A DNA stretch of 64,000 nucleotides from positions 2,416,001 to 2,480,000 of the forward strand of contig CP136064.1 in assembly GCA_032622095.1 (NCBI GenBank), in the 5' to 3' direction. Positions 47,030 through 60,519 of the stretch are shown in pieces; position 1 is the first letter of the stretch, and the number at the start of each line of letters is the position of its first letter. A program made the position numbers and the translations under genes. Source of the DNA: Siphonodentalium dalli (lineage: Eukaryota > Mollusca > Scaphopoda > Gadilida > Siphonodentaliidae). A model generated the notes under the pieces. That model was not told the origin of the DNA, made no database searches, and saw only the letters and a program-made list of their open reading frames with translations.

Positions 47030-48765
47030 GAATGGTACATCCAGATGTCCCTCAGCTCAGACCAAGCTTAGCAATCGGTCCCGTTTTTTCGCTCATCGTG
47101 GGTTAGAACTAAAATTAATTTTGTAACCTGACCACGACCATAATCTCTATATACCATGACTCCAATCCCTAACTCCGACGATCCCAGAACCACGAAGATG
47201 CCTACAGTCGGATCTGCTTATATATACATAAAGGATTGGTGGAAATTTGCGGCAAAATATTTTTCTGTTACTCATCCCCGATCCCATTCCCGACTCTGAC
47301 ACAGTTACTTTGGCAACTTTATAAAAAATACCCCTATAGATGATCCCACATCTTGTTAGAATCCTTTTGAACCCTCTAGATAGATGGCCCCCCCAATTTT
47401 GATAGGGGACAAACAAACATGTGCATAATTATATTATAATAGAAAATATATCATAGATTTTCTCCTTATATGACTTTTGACTATTCCCTAAAATAAATAC
47501 ATCTAATTTGACAATATATATTTAAAAAAGGTCACTTCTTTACATATTTCTACACATCTTGGCTCATATAATCATAGCCAATCTTAGTGAGAGCGAAAAA
47601 CAAGGCGATTAAAATGTATCGATGAAGTTAAATAGTCGGAACATAAATTAATAGCTGTTAGATCCTGATCTGAACCATGAAATCGGAAACGAGTCGGGAG
47701 TAATTTCTTGAAAACGCGAGTTTCTGGCCCAGTAACCAAAAGTGTGGCGATTATTGTGGTATGTGACAAACAATGAACTTATCACGTGCCCATTACACCC
47801 ACCCACATTTCTGTCAATACTTAAAATCCTTTTTCCGCTATTTTTTGTTTAAATCGAATAGTCGAAGATCCAAAACTGCAGGAATCGTTGAACCTCAGTG
47901 ATTATCAGGAAAACAGTATAAGTTTATCGTTTATTGTGGAAACATGGTGATTGAAACAAAATGAGGGATAAAGTCAGACTGAACTGGCATCCTGTCTTTA
48001 GAAGAAACAAAGTCAACACAGTGTTTTATGGAGTTCAGTACTGATTTAGAATTATAATGCCTGCATTATAATCTTCCTTTACTTGGCATATTCTTACCTC
48101 CAACCTCCTCCATGTCTGCTCTAGACACATTTGTAGCAGATAGCTACTGGTTTTATTTGTGACAAGGTGCAAACAGACATTCCAGACAACAATGGCGGTC
48201 AGACACATTTCGTGGCAGAATCCTTTTCATATTCGTGTCAATAGTATGGCTATTAATAACCACATACTGTCTTACATGCTAATATAGTATACTCATGCAG
48301 TTGGTAAATATCTTCTCAATTCAGATTTTCAAACAACTTGATTGAACTGGCAGCCGTTTACAGAAGGTATTCAGGCATTAACAGAGATAAAACCACTGTG
48401 AAGAGAAAACAAATCTGAAAGATTTGAATGCTGTGTCTGCATGTAGAACATCAAACATACTATTGATTAAAGTTTTGATATTTGGCAGTATTCAATTAAT
48501 TTTTCTGCTACACTATGGAACTGCTGACATCCATATAAATATAGCAATCAACAATGCCAATTAACATGTATCTATGCATTAGTATTTATCTATTCAATCA
48601 TTAATAATATACATGTAGGCAGGTAACCCCGTTCTAATAGCACATTAGACCCGCACACATTTGTTATAAGCCATCTATAGTGATGCCGATCCTATTTCAA
48701 AAATAGACAAGTGTGGTAATTGTGATTGACATTTTAAGGATGTGCAATTTAGTTGACATATCTCT
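47030..48765. other. No recognisable gene
   Basis: Contains GATCCCA/CTCCCGAC-like short repeats near 47160-47350, related to 46100-46440. Otherwise unremarkable. Confidence 0.35.
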
Positions 48766-48769
48766 TTAT

Positions 48770-49270
48770 CATACCCCCCCCCCCACCCTCCACAACAAAG
48801 TTGTGTATGTGCGGGGGGGGGGGGGTATTCTCAGAATAAATCTGGAATCAACTTGTCCATCCGTCGTCCATGGACACAAATTTGTCCCGAGTTTTTCTCA
48901 GTCGAGTTTTGATTATTTTCCTTGAAACTTGGCACAGAAATCAACCAACCTGCGATTATGATGTCTGTCATACTTCTTTTGACAGAGTTATTACCCTTGT
49001 TCAACTTAGAACATTTTCGCAACATGTATAATTTTGTCTGAGCTTTTATTCCCACATTTTTAGGTCAGTTATTTTTAAACTTGGCACAGATATTTATGAC
49101 CATGGGAACCTGTGGAGCTGTGATTATGACGTCCTTTTTTTTTGTGTGTGGAGTTATTCCCCTTTTCAACTTAGAACATTTTTCGCAACATGCATAATTT
49201 TGTCCGAGCTTTTATTCCTACATTTTTAGGTCAATAGGTTTAGGATTATGGTTAGGGGGTATCCTTAGTG
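48770..49270 (-). repeat. GGGGGTATA-type repeat, inverted relative to 14 kb
   Basis: Starts with C- and G-runs around CACAACAAAGTTGTG. It contains CATGGACACAAATTTGTCC and repeated GGAGTTATTCCCCTTTTCAA / TTTATTCCTACATTTTTAGG units as in 14040-14775. Confidence 0.7.
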
Positions 49271-52200
49271 TTTTAAAAACACGGGTACGTATCCTTTGTA
49301 CCAAAGTTCATGGTCAATGTCGTTTGATTTACGCACGTGAAAAAACTCGCAGTGAAATTGTTGCAGAAATTCACTCCAAGAAAGAGCACTCCGTTTTTCT
49401 CATAAAATATAGAATGGCCGACTGAAGCCGTTTTATCGTTCCTACTAAGCCATTGTTAGTAGTACTGTCATCCTCAAAATATGAATATACACCATGTATC
49501 AGAATACGCATCAAAGGTGATTTTTATATGGATTTGCGCTCTTCATTTGTTGTAATTCTGAATTATTTTCTATTTCAGTTGTGAGTAAATGCCTGGAAAC
49601 TGGTGCCCGTCCAAGATACAAAATAGATTAACTGGTTTGAACGCATGAATATGTCATTTGTCAGACTGTTTGAAGAGTGATAGAATATTCAAACAAAATA
49701 GTGTATATCGACTGAAAAACTTACGTGTGGCACTCTCTAATTTTACTTGAATCAATAATTGTGTATGTATACATAGGTATAGAATCACTGGGGGGATCAA
49801 CTGTCGCTCGCCCAATACCCCACATTGGGTGTGATCCATGCAGCTTTACTATTAGTCCAGTGCATTTATGAGAAAAAATGCCAAACCCGGAACTAATTGC
49901 AACAGAATTTTGTTTGGCTGGAATAAGTACGTAAACCCTCCATAAACAACATACTGAAAATCAGCAAAAATCGGAAAAAGGAAAATTGGTGAATTTTGTG
50001 AAATAAATTTGTGAAAATTTGGTGAAATAATCAATTTATGGATTTTCATGGATGTACAGTATATAACAAAATCAAATTCACAATTCCTACAAATATCATG
50101 ACTATTTTGTTGTCCTCACTTTCCTGAATCCAGAACTGAAAACCATTGCTAGATTTATTGAGTATTTTTCAAGTTGTGTGCCTTCAAAAACGTGAATTTA
50201 CCTTATTTCGGAGCCTAAATGTCGTATTTTATGGTTAATTATTTAAAAAATGAGCGCAAAATGCAGAGCTTTTTCACTGTTTTTGTAATTTCCTCACTAG
50301 ATAAAACACAAAAAATTATTAATATGTGCACCTATGCTTAAGAAGAATAAAATATTCTCAAACAAAATGTGTGTTCCATTGTATGCCACTGACACAGAAC
50401 TCGCTTGATGAAATGCAATATTTGAGGTCAGGTAATTCAATAATTTGATATCCATATGCCCTGCCCTTCCTATAACCTTTTAAGTATACTAGATTGAACA
50501 AATTGCAAAGGTATTAACAAAACATTATTTATGAAAATCAATTTATGGCCCTTTGAATCCATTATAGTCTCAACTTGTTTCCAGAAATGCCATGTTGAAA
50601 CATTTTTGTCCATTCAAAAAGGTTTTTGGGCATAAATAGAAAAAACAAATGGTGTTTTAGCGCGTAAAATTATTTGATCTTTCCTCCCACAACACTTTAG
50701 TGTTGAAAAATAAGCCTTACATTGGTTATGCCCTCGTATGTCACTTGATTTCTCTCATTTTTCAGTAAACTGACTCCAAATTTGAACGTTGGTATAGGGG
50801 TAGGGGAAATCATAAAATGAAATATTTTTACCAAATTACAGCCATTTCAGACTCAAAGTTGTTTTCTTCCAGTTTGTGTATATTCCTGTGCTTTATTAAA
50901 ACAGCTTAATATGTTACTGGACGGTTATAGCTCTGTCAATCAATATAAACAAAGAAAGTGTTCAATTACGTATGAAATAACAATACATGCAGAAGCTGAT
51001 AATATAAAGTTGTATGGTTCAAGATGCCTGATTTTGAAGTTTTTGTTGATATGCTTTCCCCCACCCCATGTTTCTGCCATTCAAATTTGGAGTAAGTTTC
51101 CCGAAGTGATGAGTGAAATCCAGTGACATAACCACTGAAATGTTATTTTCTCAACAAAAAACTGATATTAGAAGAAAGATCAAATACTTTTACACAATAA
51201 ACTTTCGTTAATTATTCTGAATATGCACAAAAACCTTTATAAAATTGACAAAAACGCCCCACAATAGCATTTTCGGATAAGAAGCTAGACTAAGAGTTCA
51301 TGGAGCCATATTTTAATTTTCTACACCAATGTATTTAGAAATTCCATTACAATTTGTTCAATCTTGTGTCTAAAAGGTAACGAGAAAAGCAGAGCATATA
51401 TATTTTAATTTATTGAGTTACATGCCCTCAAATATGGCATTTCATCACAGAGTTCTGTGTCAGTGGCAAATTTGGCTAAGTCCATACAATGGAACACACA
51501 TTTTGTTTGAGAATATTTTATTCTTCTTAACCATAGATGCACATATTTATCATTTTTTGTGTTTTATCTAGTGAGGAAATTATAAAAACTAAGAAAAAGC
51601 TCTGCATTTTGTGATTGTTTTTTAAATAATTAACCATAAAATACGACATTTGGCTAATTCTGCAAAATTTAGGCTCCGAAATAAGGTAAATTCGCGTTTT
51701 TGAAGGCACATAACTCGAAAAATACTCAAAATATATGGCAATGGTTTTCAGTTCTGGATTCAGGAAAGTGAGGACAACAAAATAGGCATGCTATTTGTAG
51801 GATTTGTGAATTTGTTGTCCATCTACTATAATTTGAGACTTCCGTATATATATATGTATGTGTGTATATATGTTGGTACTTCATGGAATCGAAAACGGAT
51901 CGAGCTCAAACTTCGTATATAAGGGTAAAAATCCACGGGGATCGTCCACATCGCATTTTGGACAAGCTCTGATCACTCATTCTCCACTCCCAATCAAAAA
52001 AATTACCGCAAACACGGCGGGGGTTAATCGGGTTGATATTCGCTCGTGATCCAAGAGGAGTAACTCTACATTTTTTTATATCTATATATGTATATTTTTA
52101 TATCCATATTCACTTCAAACTGCTAAACACGTTGAGCCAAAACTTGCTAATACCTCCCAAAATATAGAATTTACATTTTCTCATATATACATTTCTTGTT

Positions 52201-52384
52201 ATGGCTGAAAATCTTAGTCTATTTTCAATACATTCATATAAACAAGCTCTAAACTTACACCCCTCGATTCGTGCTAACTCACGCACCTTATATGGCTGCT
52301 AAAATTTAGTAAATACGAGGCAGTGCGATACGTCCCTGAATCTGACGGGACTTCCACTGCCTTCTCCTTTGACCATCTCGTAAA

Positions 52385-53350
52385 GGTGGGGGGTCACTCC
52401 CAAGCCGTGAATGCCAACACGAATGCTAAATTTCTCTTTACGGCAATGTGAGAATCTTCGGGCAAGATTTTTCGGGTGGCCACCAAGCCGTGAATGCCAA
52501 CAACAACGACATCGTTGTCATACCCTCTTGATTAAAAAGACAGAATTAACTCATTAAAAAATGCGTGTTGCCCCAAGCCGTGAGTGACCATCTCGTAAAG
52601 GTGGGGGTCACTCCCAAGCCGTGAATGCCAACAACAACGACATTGTTGGCGAGAAAATATTTACTAAATCCACACAATGCTAATTTTCTCTTTACAGCAA
52701 TGTGAGAATTTTCGGATGGCCATCAAGCCGTGAATGGCAACAACAACAACATTGTTGGCATACCTCTTTTAGGGACGGGTATCATAATTCCTCTTGATTA
52801 AAAAGACAGAATTAACTCATTAAAAAATGCGTGTTGCCCCAAGCCGTGAGTGACCATCTCGTAAAGGTGGGGATCACTCCCAAGCCGTGAATGCCAACAA
52901 CAACGACATTGTTGGCGAGAAAATATTTACTAAATCCACACAATGCTAATTTTCTCTTTACAGCAATGTGAGAATTTTCGGATGGCCACCAAGCCGTGAA
53001 TGGCAACAACAACAACATTGTTGGCATACCTCTTTTAGGGACGGGTATCATAATTCCTCTTGATTAAAAAGACAGAATTTAATCATTAAAAAATGCGCGT
53101 TGCCCCAAGCCGCGAATGCCAACAACAACGACATTGTTGGCATACCTCTTTTAGGGACGGGTATCATAATTCCTCTTGATTAAAAAGACAAAATTAACTC
53201 ATTAAAAAATGCGTGTTGTGTGATTCTTATGTCTGTCGTTCCTAGGAACGGGGGAAATTTTCATCGGGTCAGTTTGTACCTTAAATCATACCTCTTTTAG
53301 GGACGGGTACCATAATTTCTCTTGATTAAAAAGGCACAATTAACTCATTG
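52385..53350 (+). repeat. 266-bp tandem repeats inside the Helitron
   Basis: TTGATTAAAAAGACAGAATT occurs near 52530, 52796 and 53062, then in shortened units near 53180 and 53325. Each unit carries CCAAGCCGTGAATGCCAAC and a small palindrome GCCAACAA...TTGTTGGC. Confidence 0.85.
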
Positions 53351-53702
53351 AAAAGCCAAACAAATTTCATGTTTCGGACCAATGCGCCATATATTTTGAG
53401 ACTTCCGTATATATATGTGTACTTCATAGAATCGAAAACGGTTGGCTCGATTGAGTTCAAACTTCCCATCTAAATGTAAAAACCCACGGGAATCATCGTC
53501 GCAGCATTTTGGAGAAGCTCAGAGCACGCGTTCTCCACTCTCTGTCACAAAAAAAACGGCACTGCGGTGGTTAATAGCGTTGATAGTTAAAGAGAGTTCG
53601 TGTCCGCAGTGTGTTGATAAAGAGCATATGTGTTTAATGTGACTCTTACGTCTGGGTCTCGGCGTGAGCGTGTAAGACTGTATCCAGACATGAGCGTGTT
53701 GT

Positions 53703-53820
53703 GTGACGACATTCCCAACACCTAACAGGGACAAATATTTATTAGCCACCATCAATGCGAGTAACGACATTCCCAACACCTAACAGGGACAAATATTTAT
53801 TAGCCACCATCAAGGCGAGT
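53703..53820. repeat. ~58-bp tandem duplication
   Basis: CGACATTCCCAACACCTAAC through TAGCCACCATCAA occurs twice in succession. Confidence 0.85.
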
Positions 53821-55238
53821 ATTGCGACGTATTAATTCAAATGCTTTCGATCAAACAATATTCTTTGTCGCACTCATATTTCGTCATCTCTACGAAAGCA
53901 GCACATGTCGCGTTGGTGATGGGGTGCGCGGCGGGATTAATTTAAATATGTCATGTTGGTAACAATATCTAGCCGAGAATTCCTCAGACCTATAGACCAG
54001 AACATTTCAAAATTGGTCACTCGACCTCCCCATGAATATCTTCTGGAAAATGCCGGGGAATGCGTGCCCATTATCGGGCCATTATTGTGTGTGTCGCGGT
54101 CTCACAATTTGAACACTTTCGAGGTAAATACACGTGGTTGTGAATTACGCCACGCCACGTGGATTCAGGCAGAAGTTAAACTGACCCTTCCAATTCCACG
54201 TACAATAGTGATACCGGACAGTTTTAGCGTGCGCGTTATGTTTTTTTACTGACCACAGTGCCCGATCCACCGAATGTGAGCATGTTATCACCTGTTACGG
54301 CAGTCCGTGGTCCACGGCAGTCAATTGTCGTGTCGAATATTGAAGCCTACTGATCAATTCAAGGTCAAATTGGGTAAAACTCGCTGTTTTCGACGAAATT
54401 GTACACCTAGGTGCAGCATGTATACATGTCTCAGAAGCTGTTGCAATTGCTTTTTCGAACAAAACTCATTGAATAAAAATAATTTTTAAAATGTCATGTT
54501 TCTGACCAACCACGCCAGTGGCGGGCTAACCAGCTAGTTGTTATATACATCCATGAAAATCCATAAATTGATGATTTCACCAAATTTTCCCCAATTTATT
54601 TAACGAAAATCACCGATTTCCCTTTTTGCTGATTTTTATTATGCTGTTTATGGAGGGTCTATGTACATATTCCAGCAAAAAAAAATCTGTTGCAATTAGT
54701 TCTGGGTAAAACCCATAAATGCACTGGACTATATAGATCAATAGTACATAGGCTTCTAAGAATGTTGTCGCGGACACGCCATGTGCAGTGATGCTATCTC
54801 AGTTAATCCCTTCAGCGGTTCTATACTTCATACATCGTCATATATTATATTATAGAATCACAATTAAACTTCACCTTCACGGGTGAAGTCTCTTTCAAGT
54901 TTTTATTTTATCTATATTTGACATTGTTTTATTCATGAAAAGCATAGAACTTCAAAATATATTGTCTGTTTTTTCGATAACATTCTATATAATATGATTT
55001 ATTTTAAGTCATTTATGATTATTAAGTTAATTAGTGATCAGAACAAATTTGTTCATAAATACCACATTCCATATACGGAAATTTAGATTATTTCTCATAA
55101 TTACATCTCAGTTAAGATTAATAACCTAGAATTTTGAGTTGCAAATACCGTTTACTATTGGTACTTCATAAAGTTATAACTTTGTCTGCTGTGACGATTC
55201 TGATGAAATTCCTACTCAATGTCCATTACTACTTATAA

Positions 55239-55581
55239 TACCAGTCAAAAGAAGTGGTATATTTTCGCGCCCAATATTACAAGTGGAAATGCTTATAAGC
55301 ACGCCCGTAATATTTCACGCTCAATATTGCGATATCACGCGCTTAATGTTGCGATATCTTGCGCTCAAAATTGTGACATTATTTCTTCTATATTGTTTGG
55401 CATAAATAGAGACAATATTTTAGATTTGTATATAATTATAGTTGTAAATGCTATATGTACACTATTTATCTAATATAAATATAACACTATCAGGTCTGTA
55501 TAATCACACCTTTTTTTAAATTAAGCGTGCTCAATATCGCAATAAAGGCGTGCCTCAATATACCACTTCTTCTGACTGGTA
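55239..55581. mobile_element. TA-flanked MITE (Tc1/mariner-like)
   Basis: TA then CCAGTCAAAAGAAGTGGTAT at the left; the inverse ATACCACTTCTTCTGACTGG then TA at the right. The interior has several CGCTCAATATTGCGATAT-like repeats. No transposase. Confidence 0.7.
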
Positions 55582-55729
55582 CTGTAACCTAATTATCATA
55601 CAAACACATCAAAGACAAAATACTTTGAAAGTGGATGTAATTATTATGAGAATTTATTACACACCAATAAGTTATTTATAAGAATTAAACAAGATAATGC
55701 CACAATGTGAATTACGTCTCTGGTAGCAA

Positions 55730-56165
55730 CATCAAGCCTGCAAATAGCATGCCTGTCATTTGCAGAATGAGGTCCCCAGAGGGTGAATTTAGTGATGCTA
55801 TCCCACATAGCAAATTCACCCACTGGAAATCTCATTCTGCTTAGGCCTCATCTTCTGGGAAGTATCTACAGTATCAAATTAACATTGTTTTTAGTTTTCA
55901 CTTCTGGGAAGTTTCGATATCCCCTAATTTGCAGAAGATAAAATTCATAATTGAAGTGCCCAATGGGTGAACATCACCAACTTCAACTGGGGAACTTCAA
56001 TCTTATCCCAGGTCTACCATAGCAGTTGAGGGCCTAAGCAGAATGAGGTCCCCAGAGGGTGAATTTAGTGGCTCTAGCCCACTATGCGGGGTAGCATCAC
56101 TAAATTCCACCTCTGGGATCTCAATCTGCAAATGACAGACACGCATTTGCAGACTTGAGCAACAT
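55730..56165. mobile_element. Fold-back element with four related arms
   Basis: GCAGAATGAGGTCCCCAGAG then GGTGAATTTAGTG appears at 55760 and 56038, with inverted, diverged forms at 55800-55845 and 56090-56135. The outer TIR is about 80 bp and includes CTGTCATTTGCAGA. No ORF. Confidence 0.65.
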
Positions 56166-57147
56166 GCATATTTTTACAGCTATTAACTCCCCCATATAAC
56201 TATAACGTGTTCATCCACTCAACTAAAAGTTGTAACTCAATCAAGTATTAATTTGTCACATATTATCTGTAAATTTTATAAACCGGTTCAAACCCCTCGG
56301 CCAATCGAATTGCTCCAATTCATGAACAATATTTCTTGTATGAATCTATTTCGTTGGGGCCAAAATATAGACTTGAGCTAAATATCACACAGAAATTGAC
56401 ATTAATTGGATAGAAAGCTGAAAGAAGATCAGAGCGGTAGGTGTGAAATTCTAACAGTACGCCATGATAATGATTGCACCAGTCACTCAGGAAGTTAAAA
56501 CATGGGTCATACTATTATTAGCAGACAACACTTTCGATTGAATATTCTTTGGTTTGTCGGCAGTGGTGGGTGAATGGACGTAAACTGAATGAAATCCAAA
56601 CCTGTTTGGAATGTATAATCCACAATAATCACGTAATGTTCTTTAGAATGATAACATTGAGACCATTCCACAAACTGTTCACATATACATGTATGCATGT
56701 GCACGGAAAATGCAGAAAATATTCACAGGTTTGCTAAAGTATTTTGTCATGAATGCCGTTGATATTTCATCAAACTAACTTTATGCAATGTGAAATAGTT
56801 TTACGTTGGAGTCCGAACATTGCCTCCTGTGTTCTGAATGATAATTCCATTATGACAACAAAAAATAACCTTAACAACTGAAACAGTTTATTATCACAAG
56901 GAAGAATCTGTTTTATCAAGAAACACGTCATCGGTATAAAAACGTTCTCAAATTCGGAGACAAAATTGTTTATCAATGCTGATAAATAATGCTAATGCTA
57001 GTGATCCGATTGTCAATGAGCATTCAACAGCAATATGTAACACCATAAACCATTCTGTTAACCTTTGATTGAATGTTAATTGATAGGTAATCATCGTATT
57101 TGGTTCAATTCGCCTTTCCTCTGGGTGTGAATCGGTTTATAAATATC

Positions 57148-57241
57148 TTATAACCTGAGTATCTGTGTAAGAAATACAGATCACAGCACTAAAGCGCCTT
57201 GATCTGTATTTCTTGTACAGTTACCCAAGCGGGTTATAACC
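57148..57241. repeat. Imperfect hairpin
   Basis: ATAACCTGAGTATCTGTGTA then AGAAATACAGATCA pairs with TGATCTGTATTTCTTGTACA ... CGGGTTAT around an 18-nt loop. Lies just upstream of the LINE fragment. Confidence 0.65.
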
Positions 57242-57268
57242 TATACTAACAAAAATATCTTTTTCAGG

Positions 57269-57893
57269 GACTTACGAGATATCCTTCAACAATTTGGTTT
57301 GACTCAGTACATGTCTGAGTACACGGTAACTACCACCTTCCCTAATAAAGGTAGTTGGAAGCTTCTTGTTAAACAAGGATCTTTGTTTTGGAAAGATGAT
57401 TGGTTGGTTCAAATTCACTGTGACCCTTCTTTTGAACGATTTCGTTTGGTGCATAGTAGTCCAGACATCGCATTCATGTGGTGTGTTTGTAAACATTATC
57501 CCAATGAGAAAGAAGGCTTCCACATTGCATTGCAGTTACTGTGTGCTCCGACATCTGCAGATGAAACCAAATGTTCTGCATGCCAGATGACATATACTGA
57601 CATGGTTCAACGTTTCTTATTATTCTGCCCAGCATAAGCAGTCACCCTTAATAAATTCTGGTATTTATTCATCGACTGCTTGCAAGTCACAGCATATCAG
57701 TTTGTTGACAATCTTCCGACAGCACAACAAACTGCACTTTTCTTAGGTCATTTACCACCAGGTCTTGTCGATATTAGTCAGACTCCTGGTACACATTTAC
57801 TGCGATTTTTCATCCAAGCAACAAAAATCTTCTGGTACGAATGGAGTTCGTTTCTGGAAACTCCTTCAAAGATGATATTTTATCGAAGTTAAT
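57269..57893 (+). pseudogene. LINE ORF2 3'-end fragment (CR1/L2-like)
   Basis: The first frame (to 57637) has FPNKGSWKLLVKQG and then CSACQMTYTDMVQRFLLFCP, which resembles the C-terminal C-x2-C...H/F...C knuckle of CR1/L2-type LINE ORF2. The frame ends at a TAA and the coding signal resumes in another frame (57680-57892: QFVDNLPTAQQTALFLGHLP, then HLLRFFIQATKIFWYEW), the usual segment after the knuckle. RT and endonuclease parts are absent, as expected for a 5'-truncated, mutated copy. Confidence 0.6.
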
Positions 57894-57934
57894 TATCCTC
57901 CTTGTATTTGTTAACGCACTGTGACAAATTTTGT

Positions 57935-57992
57935 GCAGAATAATGCACCATGTGCTCGATGGCCAGAATAATGCACCATGTGCTCGATGGCG
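57935..57992. repeat. 28-bp tandem duplication
   Basis: AGAATAATGCACCATGTGCT then CGATGGC appears twice in a row. Confidence 0.9.
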
Positions 57993-58194
57993 CTTTACTC
58001 TGCTTTCTTGGATTACGTCCTTTTTGTGTAAATATGTTCTTTATTTAATATAACAACTGAACGGTATTGTCTTAGCTCTCTTGTGCAGCTTTCTAGCATG
58101 TTCATATGAACGAGCCTATACAGCTCATTCACTCCGTGTTGGTAAGGGGTTGGTGGCTGCCACTTGATGAGTGGGATTCAGTTTTGTTCGTATT

Positions 58195-58275
58195 TCGAGT
58201 CATGTTTATATGTGGATATGTGTGTGTGTGTGTGTGAGTTTGTACATGCGTGCGTGTGTATGTGTACGTGCTGAT
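58195..58275. repeat. GT microsatellite
   Basis: GTGTGTGTGTGTGTG with flanking degenerate TGTG/CGTG units. Confidence 0.85.
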
Positions 58276-58840
58276 AGCATGTGGTTTTCCATAGTCTTGT
58301 ACATACTGTTCATTCATCTGTGAGCTAATTGGCGTGACTGTGCTCGAGTGTGGTTTTGTGTTGGTATGGTGCGAATGTATATATATGTGCAGTGATGAAT
58401 GACTGCTTTATTATATATGCGATGGGGTGCTATTGTCTATATTTCTATATCTTTGTTCTACAACATTTTTGGGTTATGGTATGTTCATGATTTGCTTATG
58501 TTTCCTTAATTTGTTTCAATGTATTCTTGTAATGATCTTCTATCAGGGAGGAATTAAAGATATGTATACAAGTCAATCCGCCATTTCACAGGAGAACCAC
58601 CATAGAAACCAGTGAAAAACATGAAAACCACACTCAGACATCTAATTATATCAATTTATCAAGTGGCGACATCAATTCATCGTTTTTGATTGGCTAGTGG
58701 TGAGTGATGACGCAATGGCAAGTGGGATGCGCATGTTCTTGATATATTTCCGTGGTGCTATTTGTTAGTATCAATTTCCCTGTTTCCATGTTTCAGTCCT
58801 ACCAGAAGGTGTTATAATGCAACATCATCAAAATTTCCTT

Positions 58841-59240
58841 TTAACCCTTTACCCAACAGAACGCCCAGAAACGCCCGAATGAAGCTTCAACAGCCTAAAT
58901 TATCTTGGGTCTGTCTCAATAAAACCATACACATATGGATATCATTGGAACCGGCTCATTGACCACATTGTGATGGTTACAGTTATGCCCTGTGCCACTG
59001 CATTCTCTTATATATGCGAGTCGACCATAGGTCGCCTAGCATATATAAGAGAATGCATTGGCCTAAAAAAAATCTTTTTTTAACACTTTTTACCATTTTT
59101 TTTCATATTCTTTAACAATTTTATAATTTGTAATGTGTTAAGCCAATGCATTCTCTTATATATGCGAGGCGACCTATGGTCGACTCGCATATATAAGAGA
59201 ATGCATTGGCACAGGGCCCTTCTGTTGGGTAAAGGGTTAA
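58841..59240. mobile_element. TTAA double-hairpin MITE, copy B
   Basis: Same structure as 36906-37296: TTAA borders, TIR CCCTTTACCCAACAGAA, left unique arm with CTTCAACAGCCTAAA and TGGATATCATTGGAACCGGC, and two CCAATGCATTCTCTTATATA hairpins (one with a CCACTG variant). The two copies are very similar, suggesting recent activity. Confidence 0.8.
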
Positions 59241-60519
59241 AAACTAGAAAGTATTGAATAGTTTTTGTATAGCTGTTTTGATGCTGTTTTCATTTCTGTA
59301 GCGGAAATTAACATTTTCAGTGCCAAGTCTTAGAGCTCTTTCCATCAATGTATCACATGATTATTATGATCAATAAATTTGAAAAATGACCAAAGAAATA
59401 TGGGTAGATACAAAAATCGGACTTGGCACTGAAAGGGTTAATGGCAAGGTGTGTGACAACCATTTGTTTTACAGTATTCCATGGATTGACAGCTTATGAT
59501 GAATTTATTATTTCTTGGCCATTGATCGATTTATTTCTATATCGGCTGGAGCAAGTGAAAGTATTAAACTTATTCCAATCGTTTTTCAGTAACAGTGATA
59601 TAATTCCAAAGAGATTTTTTGTTGTATTTTGCAACATTCAGAATTTCAGATGAAGAACTATTATAAGTCTCAGCATGAATTGAACAAACTTTAATTCCAA
59701 AGCTGAAACAACCAAAAAACTTCAGTAAAAATTAAAAGTGAATATTCAGCGATTGACAAATCAATGCCATTTTCAGAAGGGTGCTTCTCAACATGATGCT
59801 ACGGTATTTCTGGAGAAATTTCTGTCATACTTTTCGAGATATAACGAAGCATTATTTTTGGGAAGTATCTTTCTGAAAATTACTGTGTGTCGGTCAGTGA
59901 TTATTCATCTTTCAAATGTATACTGCATATTTGTGGGTGTTTTAACCCGGAATGCAAGTTTGTTTATCACCGAAAGAGTCCCTTGACTAATTGTTACACA
60001 GTTGTTTCAATGAATTACTTCCGAACATATCACTGAATTAAATTGGAACCATTCTATACCTCCTTCTCATGCTTTATAAGGAACCATTTTTATTGCATTC
60101 TCTTGCTTTAGACATCGCCCCAGCTGCCCTAGCAATTGTTAACAAAGCCATTTTGGAAATGAATAATTTCATTATTGTTGTGCTCAATTTCAATTGTTTA
60201 ATTTCAATGTTGCTGATTAGCCTCCCAAACTACATGCAAGGTGGTCAGTCGTTCTCAACACCTGTGATGTAGAAATCAACATCACTTAACTGTGTTGATA
60301 ACATTACTTAACTGCCACTCATCAATAAAGCAAATCTGAGCTATCAACTGAAGAAATGTGTTTGTTGTTATTTTTTTATAAGGGAAGTATAAGCCAGTAA
60401 TATGACCATAGGCTAGCGAAATTAACAAAACAAAGATAAATACCATGCATATGCATGCTTTCTCATCCTCCCTTTACCCCTTCCATGATTGGAGCTTCCA
60501 GAAATTTTCCTGAAAACCC

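Larger units (their letters stand above)
51822..54537 (+). mobile_element. Helitron-like element (2.7 kb)
   Basis: The 5' end TCTACTATAATTTGAGACTT and TA/GT-rich tract is followed by GAATCGAAAACGG. The 3' end is CCACGCCAGTGGCGGG (short palindrome) then CTAACCAG and CTAG. Flanked by A (51821) and T (54538), the Helitron target. No Rep/helicase ORF, so non-autonomous. A second start-like segment at 53397 (GAGACTTCCGTATATATATG) suggests internal duplication. Confidence 0.65.
49856..54731. mobile_element. Palindromic element split by a Helitron
   Basis: Tips TAGTCCAGTGCATTTATG (49856) and the inverse ending 54731. After removing 51822-54537 the rest forms one inverted repeat with arms of about 1.08 kb each, centred near 50930. 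Pairings include TTGTTGTCCTCACTTTCCTG (50110) with its inverse near 51765, and AACACAAAAAATTATTAATATG (shortened) with a copy near 51555. Arms are roughly three-quarters identical. No transposase. Confidence 0.65.

Noticed and set aside
52385-53350. Regularly spaced repeats resembling a CRISPR array
   Set aside because: Units are 266 bp and nearly identical throughout, with no short repeat/unique spacer pattern; eukaryotic context.
60069-60272. 67-codon ORF with a hydrophobic stretch and AATAAA downstream
   Set aside because: Could be a terminal exon, but no acceptor or family could be confirmed.
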